Source: Agrobacterium cucumeris (GTDB taxonomy: Bacteria; Pseudomonadota; Alphaproteobacteria; Rhizobiales; Rhizobiaceae). From it: DNA of 64,000 nt. Positions 9,415-18,661 of this stretch are shown here, one piece after another; within the stretch, counting starts at the first letter, position 1, and each line of letters begins with the position of its first letter. A program made the translations under genes and the position numbers. The stretch spans positions 744,001 through 808,000 of the forward strand of contig NZ_CP080388.1 in the NCBI RefSeq assembly GCF_030036535.1, written 5' to 3'. Below the pieces are notes generated by a model. That model saw only the letters and a program-made list of their open reading frames with translations. It was not told the DNA's origin and ran no database searches.

Positions 9415-9921
9415 TTATTCCACTATCAATTTGGCGACTTGCCACGCGGACCGCGAATAGTAGGTCTGCTTCTGTAATTCCGGGTCGCTGTCATAGGGGT
9501 AGATGACGAACAACGGACCCTTTTCTCGAACTGTCATGTAGTTGCCATCCAGTTTGATCGCCAGAATAACGTTAAATTTCTTAAAATCCTCAACCGGTAT
9601 CGTGCTGACATAATCATTGAGAGCGACCGCCGTGATGCTGGTGCCCGTCGCACCGACGACCTCCATCAATTTTTCCAGCGAAACACCATCGAAACGGACG
9701 CGACCATCGTGCCATGGCGTCGTCGTCTCCACCGTCACCATGCCAAGCGCCTCCAGCATGTCGCGATCGAACTGCGCAGCACCATCGGCATTCGTATTGG
9801 TGATCTTGCCGGATATGGTTAATATCGGCTTTCCTTGCGGTTTGGCAATTGTCCCCGCTTGGGCACAGGAAAGCCACACGAGCGACAAGAACGCGCTGAG
9901 AAGTACCCGGGCGAAACTCAT
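9415..9921 (-). CDS. Periplasmic SUOX-fold (molybdopterin-oxidoreductase-like) protein
   Basis: This 168 aa protein has a signal peptide (about 1-22, ending AQA). The mature part resembles the Mo-cofactor-binding sulfite-oxidase fold: ILTISGKI at the start, WHDGRVRFDGVSLEKLM in the middle and the closing GPLFVIYPYD...YYSRSAWQVAKLIVE. The mature protein contains no cysteine, so the usual Mo-ligating Cys is absent and catalysis is unlikely. A ligand-binding or partner-sensing role is an inference. It is the first gene of a two-gene unit with the GGDEF-EAL protein (nine-base gap), suggesting that it feeds a periplasmic signal to that protein's sensor domain. No molybdopterin biosynthesis gene is nearby. 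Confidence 0.75.
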   Translation of the reverse strand: MSFARVLLSAFLSLVWLSCAQAGTIAKPQGKPILTISGKITNTNADGAAQFDRDMLEALGMVTVETTTPWHDGRVRFDGVSLEKLMEVVGATGTSITAVALNDYVSTIPVEDFKKFNVILAIKLDGNYMTVREKGPLFVIYPYDSDPELQKQTYYSRSAWQVAKLIVE

Positions 9922-10544
9922 ACTTTTTCTCCATCGATAACGTTCAGGTCGAAGGTTTTCGCCAACCGCTGATGGTCAAGGGAACCGACGTCCGCAATAT
10001 ATATCAGGAAAGTATGTTATATCCTCACTGAGATTTTATCCGTATTTTCTCTAGGTTTTGAGTAAACCCTTTGGATAATTTTTCCGTCTTATTTGTACTT
10101 TTTTACGTTTCGCGCACTGTTATGACGCATGCAAAGCCCGCTCATGCCGCCACACCAAATTCCTCCGGCGGAACGAAGGCCAAATCGTGACGGGGGCTTT
10201 CCTGGCCACATACGGAAACATGTGATTCGCGCAAACCGGAGGTTGCGACCGGAAACCCGGCATCGACTTGCATGCTAAACATAAATGACAAAAGACAAGT
10301 TCCACGTCACAGAAAAATCATCGTCTTTGCCAGAGCCGACGGTTGAAACATACCGCGCGGAACTTAATATAAAGGCTGTCGTTTCCGTTTCCGGCAACTC
10401 CAGAATCCCCGCCGGAAATGTCCAGACACACGTTCCGCGCAGCGAAAGCCGCGATGCCGGATATCGTCCGGCCAGGAAAATTCTGTTCACGTCTCCGGGC
10501 CGGACGGCATCTGCCGTATTGGCCGCATCATGAAGGTAGCCCCT
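9922..10544. other. Long intergenic region, no convincing gene
   Basis: Some 620 bases separate the divergent SUOX-like and dehydrogenase genes. Bases 10001-10110 are distinctly AT-rich and would suit the promoter of the minus-strand unit. Short ORFs exist here (for example 10285-10533 on plus), but they lack a clear Shine-Dalgarno and family-like composition. I identify no RNA gene or operator. Confidence 0.5.
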
Positions 10545-11981
10545 ATGCACACCTATCCCGACATCAAACTTCTCATTGATGGCGAATGGCGAGACGCCGT
10601 TTCCGGCAAGACGATCGCCGTGTCCGATCCGGCAACCGACGAGATCATCGGCGCGATCGCCCATGCAGAGAAGGAAGACCTCGATCTGGCACTTGCCGCC
10701 GCTGACCGCGGTTTCAAGGTGTGGCGCGACACCTCGCCCTTCGAGCGTTCGAAAATCATGCGCAAGGCCGCGGATATCCTGCGCGAACGCAAGGACAAGA
10801 TCGCCTATATGATGACGCGCGAGCAGGGCAAGCCGCTGGCGCAATCCGGTACCGAAATCATGGGCGCCGCTGATACCATCGACTGGTTCGCCGAAGAAGC
10901 CCGCCGCACCTATGGCCAGGTCATTCCCGCGCGTGCGGCCGGCGTTTCGCAGCTTGCCATCAAGCTGCCGGTCGGTCCCGTTGCAGCGTTTACGCCGTGG
11001 AACTTCCCGATCAACCAGATCGTCCGCAAGCTTTCCGCAGCGCTCGCCACCGGCTGCTCCATCATCGTCAAGGCGCCGGAGGAAACCCCGGCATCGCCGG
11101 CGGAACTCATCCGCGCTTTCGTGGATGCCGGCGTACCGGCGGGCGTTATCGGTCTCGTTTACGGCGTCCCATCAGAGATTTCGGAATATCTGATCCCGCA
11201 TCCGATCATCCGCAAGATTTCCTTCACCGGCTCCACTCCGATCGGCAAGCACCTCGCGGCGCTGGCCGGCAAGCACATGAAGCGCGCCACGATGGAACTC
11301 GGCGGCCATGCGCCGGTGATGATCTTCAACGACGCCGATATCGAAAAGGCGATTGAGGTGACTTCGCTTTCGAAGTTCCGCAATGCCGGACAGGTCTGCG
11401 TGGCCCCCACCCGCTTCCTCGTGCAGGACGGCGTTGCGGACCGTTTCCTTGAAGGTTTCGTGGAAGCCGCCAAGGCGGTCAAGGTCGGCAATGGTCTGGA
11501 AGACGGCGTCATCATGGGTCCGCTCGCCAATGAGCGGCGTATTCCGGCGCTGGAAGGCCTCATCAGCGACGCGGTTTCCCATGGCGGCGAATTGAAGACC
11601 GGCGGCCGCCGCATCGGTAACAAGGGCAACTTCTTCGAACCGACGGTTCTCGCCAACGTGCCGACCAGCGCCAAGATCATGAATGACGAGCCCTTCGGCC
11701 CGGTCGCAATCATCAACCGCTTCTCGAGCTTCGACGATGCGGTTGCCGAAGCCAACCGCCTGCCCTTTGGTCTTGCATCTTATGCCTTCACCGGTTCGGT
11801 CAAGACCGCACATGCGCTCGGTCACCAGGTTGAAGCCGGCATGCTGACCATCAACCATAATGGCTTGGCGCTTCCCGAAGTCCCCTTCGGCGGCATCAAG
11901 GATTCCGGTTACGGTACCGAAGGCGGCTCGGAAGCCGTTCAGGCCTATCTGGAGACCCGCTTCATCAGCCAGATGAGCTGA
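10545..11981 (+). CDS. NAD(P)-dependent aldehyde dehydrogenase, succinate-semialdehyde type
   Basis: This 478 aa enzyme oxidises an aldehyde, probably succinate semialdehyde, to the acid. Seen are [14 protein letters not shown] (cofactor cleft), the catalytic Glu251 in MELGGHAP and catalytic Cys285 in [11 protein letters not shown], plus NEPFGP...[10 protein letters not shown] near the end. The general-base and nucleophile residues are intact and the length is typical of GabD-like class enzymes. I chose 10545 because AAGG lies about eight bases upstream; the ATG at 10530 has no spacing-compatible site. Specificity is inferred from family resemblance (opening [14 protein letters not shown]) and could instead be glutarate or another semialdehyde. 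No GABA transaminase is adjacent. Confidence 0.85.
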   Translation: MHTYPDIKLLIDGEWRDAVSGKTIAVSDPATDEIIGAIAHAEKEDLDLALAAADRGFKVWRDTSPFERSKIMRKAADILRERKDKIAYMMTREQGKPLAQSGTEIMGAADTIDWFAEEARRTYGQVIPARAAGVSQLAIKLPVGPVAAFTPWNFPINQIVRKLSAALATGCSIIVKAPEETPASPAELIRAFVDAGVPAGVIGLVYGVPSEISEYLIPHPIIRKISFTGSTPIGKHLAALAGKHMKRATMELGGHAPVMIFNDADIEKAIEVTSLSKFRNAGQVCVAPTRFLVQDGVADRFLEGFVEAAKAVKVGNGLEDGVIMGPLANERRIPALEGLISDAVSHGGELKTGGRRIGNKGNFFEPTVLANVPTSAKIMNDEPFGPVAIINRFSSFDDAVAEANRLPFGLASYAFTGSVKTAHALGHQVEAGMLTINHNGLALPEVPFGGIKDSGYGTEGGSEAVQAYLETRFISQMS

Positions 11982-11995
11982 TTTGCGCAAAATCT

Positions 11996-12113
11996 CTTCT
12001 CCCCGCCGGGGAGAAGATGGCCTGAAGGGTCAGATGAAGGGCAAGCTCTCCGCATATCTTTGCCGTTGCCCCCTCATCCCGCTGCCGCGACCTTCTCCCC
12101 CTCGGGGAGAAGG
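11996..12113. repeat. REP-like palindromic element
   Basis: Two short palindromes (CTTCTCC...GGAGAAG) at 11996-12016 and 12091-12113 flank about 75 bases that are themselves partly inverted (GATGAAGGGCAA answered by TTGCCCCCTCATC). The pair can fold into one long imperfect hairpin. It lies between the dehydrogenase stop and the AlkC-like gene. Elements of this look are dispersed in Agrobacterium/Rhizobium genomes. It may also act as a terminator or mRNA stabiliser for the dehydrogenase. Confidence 0.65.
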
Positions 12114-12218
12114 CGAAAGTCGCGGTCGCTCGATAGATTCTCAACCCCGAGAGTTGCCATAGCTTGCCTCCAGCCTCATCCTGCCTTAAAAGAACAAAAA
12201 GTGAACTTTGAGGGCGAT

Positions 12219-13316
12219 ATGAGCGACACGGCGGCACCGGCGTTGAAGGAAATCTTCAACCGCGAAAAATTGCGGCATATTGCCGATCAGACCAAGGCCG
12301 TGCATCCGCCGTTTGATGTTTCCGCCTTCATCGCACTCGCAACGACAAATCTCGACGCGCTCGGCATCATGCAGCGCATGCGGCAGGTGGCGACCAGCCT
12401 GCATGCCACGCTGCCGGGCGACTATGCCCGCAACATCGAAATCCTGACCGCTGCTGCCCCCGGCATCGGCAATGGCTTTGCATCCATTTCGCTGCCGGAA
12501 TATGTGGCGCTTTATGGCCTCGGCGATTTCGATCTTTCCATGCAGGCGCTGCAATATTTCACCCGCTTCGGCTCCTCGGAATTCGCCATCCGCCATTTTT
12601 TGCAAAAGGATATCGCCCGTACCCTTGCCGTGATGGAAACATGGTCGCGGCACGAGAACGAGCATGTACGGCGTCTGGCAAGCGAAGGCTGCAGGCCGCG
12701 CCTGCCCTGGTCGTTCCAGCTCAAGCCGCTGATCGACGACCCGTCGCCGGTAACCGCAATCCTGGATACAATGAAAGCCGATGAAGCGCTTTACGTGCGC
12801 AAATCCGTTGCCAATCACCTGAACGACATCACCAAGGACAATCCCGCCTTCGTGCTGGCGCTGATCGACACATGGCCGAAAGACAATCCGCATACGCGCT
12901 GGATTACCCGGCAAGCCTTGCGTACGCTGATCAAGAAGGGCGATGCCGCCGCACTCTCCCATCTCGGCGCGCATGAGAAAGCGCAGATCGCGCTTGCAGC
13001 GTTTCAGGTCTCACCGGAAAAGATCGTTCTAGGCAATCCCGTGCGGATTTCGGCCTCCTTCACCTCCACGGCAAAGAGCCCGCAGAAACTGGTGATCGAT
13101 TACGCCGTGCATTACGTCAAGAAGAGCGGCGACGCCTCGGCGAAGGTCTTCAAGTGGAAGGAGATCGAACTTCAGCCGGGCGAGACATGCACACTGTCAA
13201 TCAGCCGCGCCATGCGCGACTTTACCACCCGCAAGCACTATGCCGGTGTCCACAAGGTCGATCTCATGGTCAATGGCAGGCTGGCAGCCGAGGCCTCTTT
13301 CGAGCTTCTGATCTAA
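12219..13316 (+). CDS. AlkC-like DNA alkylation-repair glycosylase (HEAT repeats plus Ig-like domain)
   Basis: This 365 aa protein most resembles AlkC-type DNA glycosylases, which excise 3-methyladenine and related lesions. Residues about 1-250 are helical HEAT-like repeats with the family stretches EYVALYGLGDFDLSMQALQYFTRFGSSEFAIR, WSRHENEHVRRLASEG and VRKSVANHLNDITKDNP. Residues about 255-365 look like an all-beta Ig-like domain (NPVRISASFTS...KLVIDYAVHYVK...HKVDLMVNG), as found in AlkC-alpha enzymes. The start at 12219 has GAGGGCG just upstream. Upstream in-frame codons run into the REP element and are unlikely to be coding. It converges on cysA, with only 16 bases between the stops, and no other repair gene is adjacent. 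Confidence 0.82.
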   Translation: MSDTAAPALKEIFNREKLRHIADQTKAVHPPFDVSAFIALATTNLDALGIMQRMRQVATSLHATLPGDYARNIEILTAAAPGIGNGFASISLPEYVALYGLGDFDLSMQALQYFTRFGSSEFAIRHFLQKDIARTLAVMETWSRHENEHVRRLASEGCRPRLPWSFQLKPLIDDPSPVTAILDTMKADEALYVRKSVANHLNDITKDNPAFVLALIDTWPKDNPHTRWITRQALRTLIKKGDAAALSHLGAHEKAQIALAAFQVSPEKIVLGNPVRISASFTSTAKSPQKLVIDYAVHYVKKSGDASAKVFKWKEIELQPGETCTLSISRAMRDFTTRKHYAGVHKVDLMVNGRLAAEASFELLI

Positions 13317-13332
13317 GGCTGCCGAGGGTCAC

Positions 13333-14358
13333 TCACGCCGCCGGGAAAATCTTTGCCCGGCGGATGATGATGGAGCCACGATCACCGGCAGCGACATCAT
13401 TTTCCGGCGGCACGTCGAATTCCAGGAGATCACCGCCATCGGTGCTGGCGATCACCCGGCGCTCTCCCGCCCGGTCGAGAACGCGCGCCACCGAAGCCGG
13501 AATGCCCTCATGCAGGTCCTCCCATTCGAGATCGCCGGGACGGGCATAGATATCGACGGCGCCATCTCCCTGTCCATAGGAGAAGGGCAGTTCATTGTCG
13601 CCGACATAGACCTTGCCGCCACGCGCCACGCCGGAAACCCGGTTGGCATCGCCGAGAAAACGCATGACGAACGAACTATTCGGCTGGCGGCACACTTCTT
13701 TCGGCGTTCCCTGCTGCACGATCTCTCCCTGGTTGAGAATGACGACACGGTCAGCCAGATCGAGCGCCTCTTCCTGATCATGCGTCACGAAAATCGTGGT
13801 GATACCGAGTGCATCATGGATTTCGCGCAGCCAGCGACGCAGGTCGCGGCGCACATTGGCGTCGAGCGCGCCGAATGGCTCATCCAGCAGAAGAACTTTC
13901 GGGTCGACCGAAAGGGCGCGCGCCAGCGCCACGCGCTGCCGCTGCCCGCCGGATATCTGCGCCGGAAAACGGTCACCCAGACCGTCGAGTTTGACAAGAT
14001 GCAAAAGTTCCGCGACACGGGCGTCAATCGTCGCCTTGTCACGCTTGACCTTTGATACCTTCATACCGAAGGCGATGTTCTCATGCAGCGTCATATGCGG
14101 GAACAGCGCATAATGCTGGAATACGAAACCGACGCCGCGATCGCGCACCGGAATATTGGTGGCGTCCTCGTCCCCAAACAGGATGCGGCCGCCATCGCTA
14201 TATTCGAGACCGGCAACCATGCGCAAAATCGTCGTCTTGCCGGAGCCGGAAGGCCCGAGCAGCGCCAGAAGCTCGCCGCTTTCGATATCGAGTGAGACAT
14301 CGCGCACGGCGCGGAAGGTATCGAAGGTCTTCACCACATTTTCGAGGCGGATTTTCAT
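13333..14358 (-). CDS. cysA: Sulfate/thiosulfate ABC transporter ATP-binding protein CysA
   Basis: This 341 aa ATPase energises sulfate/thiosulfate import. The N-terminal nucleotide-binding domain has Walker A (LGPSGSGKTT), Q-loop (VFQHYALFPHMT), signature ISGGQRQRVALARAL, Walker B (LLLDEPFGALD) and the switch His in FVTHDQEEA. The C-terminal third is a TOBE-like regulatory domain (VYVGDNELPF...VDIYARPGDL). Length is typical of CysA. It is the last gene of the minus-strand unit sbp-cysT-cysW-cysA, starting five bases after the cysW stop. The other three subunits identify the substrate. Confidence 0.93.
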   Translation of the reverse strand: MKIRLENVVKTFDTFRAVRDVSLDIESGELLALLGPSGSGKTTILRMVAGLEYSDGGRILFGDEDATNIPVRDRGVGFVFQHYALFPHMTLHENIAFGMKVSKVKRDKATIDARVAELLHLVKLDGLGDRFPAQISGGQRQRVALARALSVDPKVLLLDEPFGALDANVRRDLRRWLREIHDALGITTIFVTHDQEEALDLADRVVILNQGEIVQQGTPKEVCRQPNSSFVMRFLGDANRVSGVARGGKVYVGDNELPFSYGQGDGAVDIYARPGDLEWEDLHEGIPASVARVLDRAGERRVIASTDGGDLLEFDVPPENDVAAGDRGSIIIRRAKIFPAA

Positions 14359-14363
14359 GGGAA

Positions 14364-15251
14364 TCAGGTCTCCGTGGCGATGGCAGCATCGCCGTTGGTC
14401 TTTTTGCGCCCACGCCCGGCACCGCGCCGTTCCAGCGCCACTTTGGCAATGATGGTGACGACGGCGAGCAAGGCAAGGATCGACGCCGAGGCAAAGGCGC
14501 CGGCCGTCTGGTAATCGTGGTAGAGCAGCTCGATATGCAGCGGCAACGTGTTGGTCTGGCCGCGAATATTGCCTGACACGACCGATACCGCGCCAAACTC
14601 ACCCATCACGCGGGCGTTGCACAGAACAACACCATAAAGCAGCGCCCATTTGATATTCGGCAGCGTCACCGAAAAGAAGGTGCGCCAGCCGGATGCGCCA
14701 AGCGAAGTTGCCGCCTCTTCCAGATCACGGCCTTGCGCCTGCATCAAGGGAATGAGTTCACGCGCCACGAAAGGTGCCGTGACGAACATCGAGGCGATGA
14801 CGATGCCGGGCAGCGCGAAGAGGATCTTGATGTCGTGCGCATCGAGAAACGGCCCGAACAACCCCTGTAATCCGTAAACAAAGAGATAGGCGACACCGGC
14901 GACGATCGGCGAGATGGAGAAGGGTATTTCGATCAGCACCAGCAGGAAGCGCCGGCCGGGAAAATCGAACTTGGTGATAGCCCATGCGGCCGCAACGCCG
15001 AAGGCCGTATTGATGGGCACGGCGATCAACGCCGTCAGCACCGTCAACATGATGGCGTGGCGGGTGTCGGGATGAGTGATGGTGGCGGAATAGACCTTCC
15101 AGCCCTGCGAAAAAGCCTCGACGCCGATGATGATCAGCGGGGCGACAACCAGCAAAGCGCCGATGACCAGCACGAAGGCGATCAGGCTGCGGCGAACCCA
15201 GTTTGCATCTCCGACGCGCGGCGGCTTGCGGTGTTGGGAAAAGGCGCTCAT
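14364..15251 (-). CDS. cysW: Sulfate ABC transporter permease CysW
   Basis: This 295 aa inner-membrane permease has six predicted membrane segments. It carries the CysW hallmarks DFPGRRFLLVLIEIPFSISPIVAG and the cytoplasmic EAA loop (EEAATSLGASGWRTFFSVTLPNIKW) that docks on CysA. A polar C-terminal tail follows the last span. It begins three bases after the cysT stop, so the two permeases are translationally linked. It pairs with CysT to form the channel. Confidence 0.93.
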   Translation of the reverse strand: MSAFSQHRKPPRVGDANWVRRSLIAFVLVIGALLVVAPLIIIGVEAFSQGWKVYSATITHPDTRHAIMLTVLTALIAVPINTAFGVAAAWAITKFDFPGRRFLLVLIEIPFSISPIVAGVAYLFVYGLQGLFGPFLDAHDIKILFALPGIVIASMFVTAPFVARELIPLMQAQGRDLEEAATSLGASGWRTFFSVTLPNIKWALLYGVVLCNARVMGEFGAVSVVSGNIRGQTNTLPLHIELLYHDYQTAGAFASASILALLAVVTIIAKVALERRGAGRGRKKTNGDAAIATET

Positions 15252-15254
15252 GTC

Positions 15255-16076
15255 CTAGTTCCTCACCGTGTAACGCAATGCGCGCGTCTGCAGGTAATTG
15301 GTCACGGCCAGCATGATGAAAGCGGTGATGAGCAGTACGGAGGCGATGGCGGCTGCGGCCTGATAATCATATTCTTCCAACCGGATGAAGATCAACAGAG
15401 CGGTGATTTCAGTCGAAAATGGCTGGTTGCCGGCAATGAAGATGATCGCTCCGAATTCGCCGAGGCTGCGGGCGAAGGAAAGCGACAGACCGGCCAGAAG
15501 AGCGGGCGTCAAAAGCGGCAGGATGACCTTGCGGAAGATTTCGAGATCCGAACCACCGAGCGACTGCGCCGCTTCTTCCAGCGCCGGATCGAGGTCTTCC
15601 AGCACCGGCTGCACGGTGCGGACGATGAAGGGCAGGCTGGTAAAGGCCATCGCCACCATGATGCCAACGGGCGTATAGGCCACCTTGATGCCGAGCGGTG
15701 CCAGCAGCGAACCAAACCAGCCATTGCCCGCAAACAGCGTCGTCAGCGCAATGCCGGCGACGGCGGTGGGCAGCGCAAAGGGCAAATCGACGATGGCATC
15801 AACGAAACGCCAGCCGGGAAAGCGGTAACGCGTCAGCACCCAGGCGAGCGCCAGCCCGAAAATGACATTGAACAGCGTGGCGGCCAGCGCGCAGAGCACG
15901 GTGACGCGATAACTGGCAACGGCACGCGGCGAAGAAATGATTGCCCAATATTCGGCCGGCCCAAGGCTTGCCGCCTTGAACACCAGCGCCGAGAGCGGCA
16001 GGAGCACGATGATCGCGACGTAAGTCAGGGTAACGCCAAGGGACAATTTCAGCCCCGGCAGAACATTCCGCTTCAA
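15255..16076 (-). CDS. cysT: Sulfate ABC transporter permease CysT (CysU)
   Basis: This 273 aa permease partner of CysW has six membrane spans, the FPGWRFVDAIVDLPFALPTAVAG segment and the EAA loop EEAAQSLGGSDLEIFRKVILPLL. The start is a TTG at 16076: a stop codon lies a few codons upstream in frame, and a run of G residues immediately before can serve as ribosome-binding site. No in-frame ATG is available near the family N-terminus. It is the second gene of the sulfate unit and is separated from sbp by a strong hairpin. Confidence 0.9.
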   Translation of the reverse strand: MKRNVLPGLKLSLGVTLTYVAIIVLLPLSALVFKAASLGPAEYWAIISSPRAVASYRVTVLCALAATLFNVIFGLALAWVLTRYRFPGWRFVDAIVDLPFALPTAVAGIALTTLFAGNGWFGSLLAPLGIKVAYTPVGIMVAMAFTSLPFIVRTVQPVLEDLDPALEEAAQSLGGSDLEIFRKVILPLLTPALLAGLSLSFARSLGEFGAIIFIAGNQPFSTEITALLIFIRLEEYDYQAAAAIASVLLITAFIMLAVTNYLQTRALRYTVRN

Positions 16077-16102
16077 ACCCCCGCCCCCATTTCATCATGA
16101 AG

Positions 16103-16128
16103 CGACCCGGCAGTTTCCCGCCGGGTCG
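16103..16128 (-). terminator. Intercistronic hairpin between sbp and cysT
   Basis: A nine-bp GC stem (16103-16111 with 16120-16128) and an eight-base loop lie in the 76-base gap after the sbp stop. On the minus-strand transcript it is not followed by a clean U-run, so partial termination or 3'-end protection of the sbp message is more likely than full termination. Either would raise the binding protein relative to the membrane subunits. Confidence 0.6.
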
Positions 16129-16152
16129 TTTTCAAATTCCGTTTCGTTGTGA

Positions 16153-17139
16153 TTAGCGGCTGCCGTAAAGCGTATCAAGCGTCGCGCCGGATGCAAAATG
16201 CTCTTTCTGGATTTTATCCCAGCCGCCGAACACGTCATTGACGTTGACGAGGCGAATCGCCGGAAAGTCACCCTTGAATTCGCCGACGACTTTTTCGTCA
16301 TGCACGCGGTGGCCGAACTGCGCCGCAATGCGCTGGCCTTCTTCCGTATAGAGGAAATCAAGGTAGCTCTTGGCCAGTTCACGCGAACCGCGCTTGTCGA
16401 CCACCTTGTCCACCACCGCCACCGGGAATTCGGCCAGCAGGCTGACGGAAGGCACGACGCCTTCAACCTTGTCCTTGCCATATTGCTTGGCAATGCCACG
16501 GGTCTCGGCCTCGAAGGTGATCAGCACGTCGCCGATTTCACGCTCGACGAAAGTGGTGGTCGCAGCACGCCCCCCGGTGTCGAAAACCGGCGTGTTGTCG
16601 AAAATTTTCTTGACGAATTCCTGAACCTTCTTCTCGTCACCGTTGAACTTCTCCTTGGCGTAAGCCGTGGCAGCGAGGTAGGTGTAGCGGGCGTTACCCG
16701 AGGTTTTCGGATTGGGGAAAACAACCTTCACGTCGTCGCGGGCAAGGTCGTCCCAATCCTTGATGCCCTTGGGATTGCCAGCCCGCACGAGGAAGGACGG
16801 GAAGGAATAGAACGGCGAAGCGTCGTTCGGGAAATCCTTCTGCCAGTCGGCGGAGACAAAACCCTGCTTCACCAGAAAGTCGACATCGGTCACCTGGTTG
16901 AAAGTGACGACATCAGCTTCCAGACCCTCAACGATGGCACGCGCCTGCTTGGAGGTGCCGGCATGCGACTGATCGACAGTGACGCCCGGGTGCTGCTTGA
17001 TGAAAGCCTCGTTCTCGGCTGCAAAAACCTCGCGAGCGACATCGTAAGATGCGTTGAGAATGGTGGTCGGAGACTGCGCCTGCGCCGCACCTGCAAAAAG
17101 GGCAGCAATGGCAGTGCCGATAATAAGAAGACGTTTCAT
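16153..17139 (-). CDS. sbp: Sulfate-binding periplasmic protein
   Basis: This 328 aa solute-binding protein has a clear signal peptide (MKRLLIIGTAIAALFAGAAQAQ). It delivers sulfate (or thiosulfate) to CysTWA. Family features are TTILNASYDVAREVFAAENEAF near the mature N-terminus, HAGTSKQARAIVEGLEADVVTFNQVTDVDFL, the NPKTSGNARYTYLAA anion-binding loop and DVLITFEAET. The ATG is preceded by a GGGGG run. It is the first gene of the operon, and the roughly 170-base gap upstream to the convergent-oriented hydrolase terminus must hold its promoter. Assignment as Sbp versus CysP (thiosulfate) cannot be settled by eye. Confidence 0.92.
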   Translation of the reverse strand: MKRLLIIGTAIAALFAGAAQAQSPTTILNASYDVAREVFAAENEAFIKQHPGVTVDQSHAGTSKQARAIVEGLEADVVTFNQVTDVDFLVKQGFVSADWQKDFPNDASPFYSFPSFLVRAGNPKGIKDWDDLARDDVKVVFPNPKTSGNARYTYLAATAYAKEKFNGDEKKVQEFVKKIFDNTPVFDTGGRAATTTFVEREIGDVLITFEAETRGIAKQYGKDKVEGVVPSVSLLAEFPVAVVDKVVDKRGSRELAKSYLDFLYTEEGQRIAAQFGHRVHDEKVVGEFKGDFPAIRLVNVNDVFGGWDKIQKEHFASGATLDTLYGSR

Positions 17140-17308
17140 GAATACCCCCGAAAAATCGAATGGTGTTCAACATAGAGGGCAGAGGCAACTGCGGCGAGAA
17201 ACAGTCATGCTTTACGGGAGCACGAACTGGAAATTTCGCCCAAAGAACAAAATTTCGATAGGCGATAATTTCATATATGGCGACAAGGCGGATTTCTTTT
17301 GCGTCGAA

Positions 17309-18379
17309 CTAAAGATGGTGCTCGGGAAACAGGTTGCCGGAATGATCAACAAGGTAGCGTGAAATATCCTCCTCGCGCACCTCCTCCAGCCGCGCCGGTC
17401 GCCAGCGCGGATTGCGGTCCTTGTCGACCAAGGCGGCACGCACGCCTTCGTAAAAATCATGCTGGCGCAATATCTCGGTGCCGGCGGCAAACTCCCGCTC
17501 CAGACACTCGATCAGGCTCGCACTTTCGCGGCCAAGGCGCAGAAGCTTCAGTGTCAATTTCAGGCTGGTGGGAGAACGTTTTTGCAGAACTTCAAGCGTT
17601 TCTCGCGAAAAGGCATCATCGCGCATCGAAAGCGCTGCGAAAATCTCCTCGACGGTATCGAAGCGGAATGTAGCATCGATGACCTCCCGGTTTTTAGCCA
17701 GCACGCCTTCATCCGCATCGGTGGCATAGGCCGCTATCGCCGCCTCCACACCTTCGACATCCGTCGTTTGCGACAGATCCTGCATCAGAGCTTCGAGACG
17801 GTCCGAAGGGACGAAATAATCGGCAAACCCGGCATAGATCGCGTCGGCAGCGTTAACGGCGTTGCCGGTTAGCCCGAGCCACGTGCCGCATTCGCCTCGC
17901 GCCTTCGGCAAAAGCCAGGAGCCGCCAACATCCGGGAAATAACCGATACCCGTTTCCGGCATGGCAAGCCTTGTCCGCTCGGTGACGATGCGGTGGCTGC
18001 CATGAGCGGAAATACCGACACCACCTCCCATGACGATGCCATCCATCAACGCGACATAGGGTTTGCCAAAACGGGCGATCCGATAGTTGAGCGGGAATTC
18101 TTCGCGCCAGAAATCAAGCACCTGCGGGTCACCCGCCTTGCCGAGATCGTGAATGATGCGGACATCACCCCCGGCACAGAGCCCTTTTTCGCCCTCCCCC
18201 CTCAGCACGACGCAGGATATGCCGGGGTCTTCCTCGAAACGCTGCAGCGCCTGAAACAGGGCGCGCACCATCGGCAATGTCAGGCTGTTGATGGCTTTCG
18301 GACGGTTAAGGCTGATGATGCCGGCCCTTTGCCGTTTCTCTACGATGACCTGCACCTCCGCTTCGGTTCCCAGTTCCAA
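17309..18379 (-). CDS. 3-hydroxyisobutyryl-CoA hydrolase (enoyl-CoA hydratase/isomerase superfamily)
   Basis: This 356 aa crotonase-fold enzyme, by length and motifs HIBCH-like, hydrolyses 3-hydroxyisobutyryl-CoA in valine catabolism. Seen are GLCAGGDVRIIHD (oxyanion loop), DGIVMGGGVGISAHG (second oxyanion Gly), the PETGIGYFPDVGGSWLL segment carrying the catalytic Glu and Asp, and the C-terminal extension LEEVREEDISRYL typical of HIBCH but absent from ordinary enoyl-CoA hydratases. The start is TTG at 18379, chosen because AGGAGG lies five bases upstream. It is transcribed alone. Confidence 0.85.
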   Translation of the reverse strand: MELGTEAEVQVIVEKRQRAGIISLNRPKAINSLTLPMVRALFQALQRFEEDPGISCVVLRGEGEKGLCAGGDVRIIHDLGKAGDPQVLDFWREEFPLNYRIARFGKPYVALMDGIVMGGGVGISAHGSHRIVTERTRLAMPETGIGYFPDVGGSWLLPKARGECGTWLGLTGNAVNAADAIYAGFADYFVPSDRLEALMQDLSQTTDVEGVEAAIAAYATDADEGVLAKNREVIDATFRFDTVEEIFAALSMRDDAFSRETLEVLQKRSPTSLKLTLKLLRLGRESASLIECLEREFAAGTEILRQHDFYEGVRAALVDKDRNPRWRPARLEEVREEDISRYLVDHSGNLFPEHHL

Positions 18380-18661
18380 TCTCGCCTCCTCCGCTGCCAG
18401 TTATCCACCCATCTTGGCGGCCTTGGCGCAATCACGCAACGTTGATCTTCTCGTATGGGAACGTCTTTCGCTTAAACCGCTTTCCCAAGCGTAAAATGCC
18501 TGGAATCCGCTTTCGCAATGCAGCATGTTTGCTTGACGCCCGGAAGATCATGGCATGTAATGGGTCCTGGAAATGCCGGCATTGATTCCTGTCGAGCGTG
18601 TGCCGGACCAAGCGGAATGTCGCCTTCTCAAAGGCGCTGTAAACAGCAACGGGAGACGAGC

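Noticed and set aside
10285..10533. An 82-codon ORF before the dehydrogenase
   Set aside because: No Shine-Dalgarno and no family-like sequence; more likely leader or promoter DNA.
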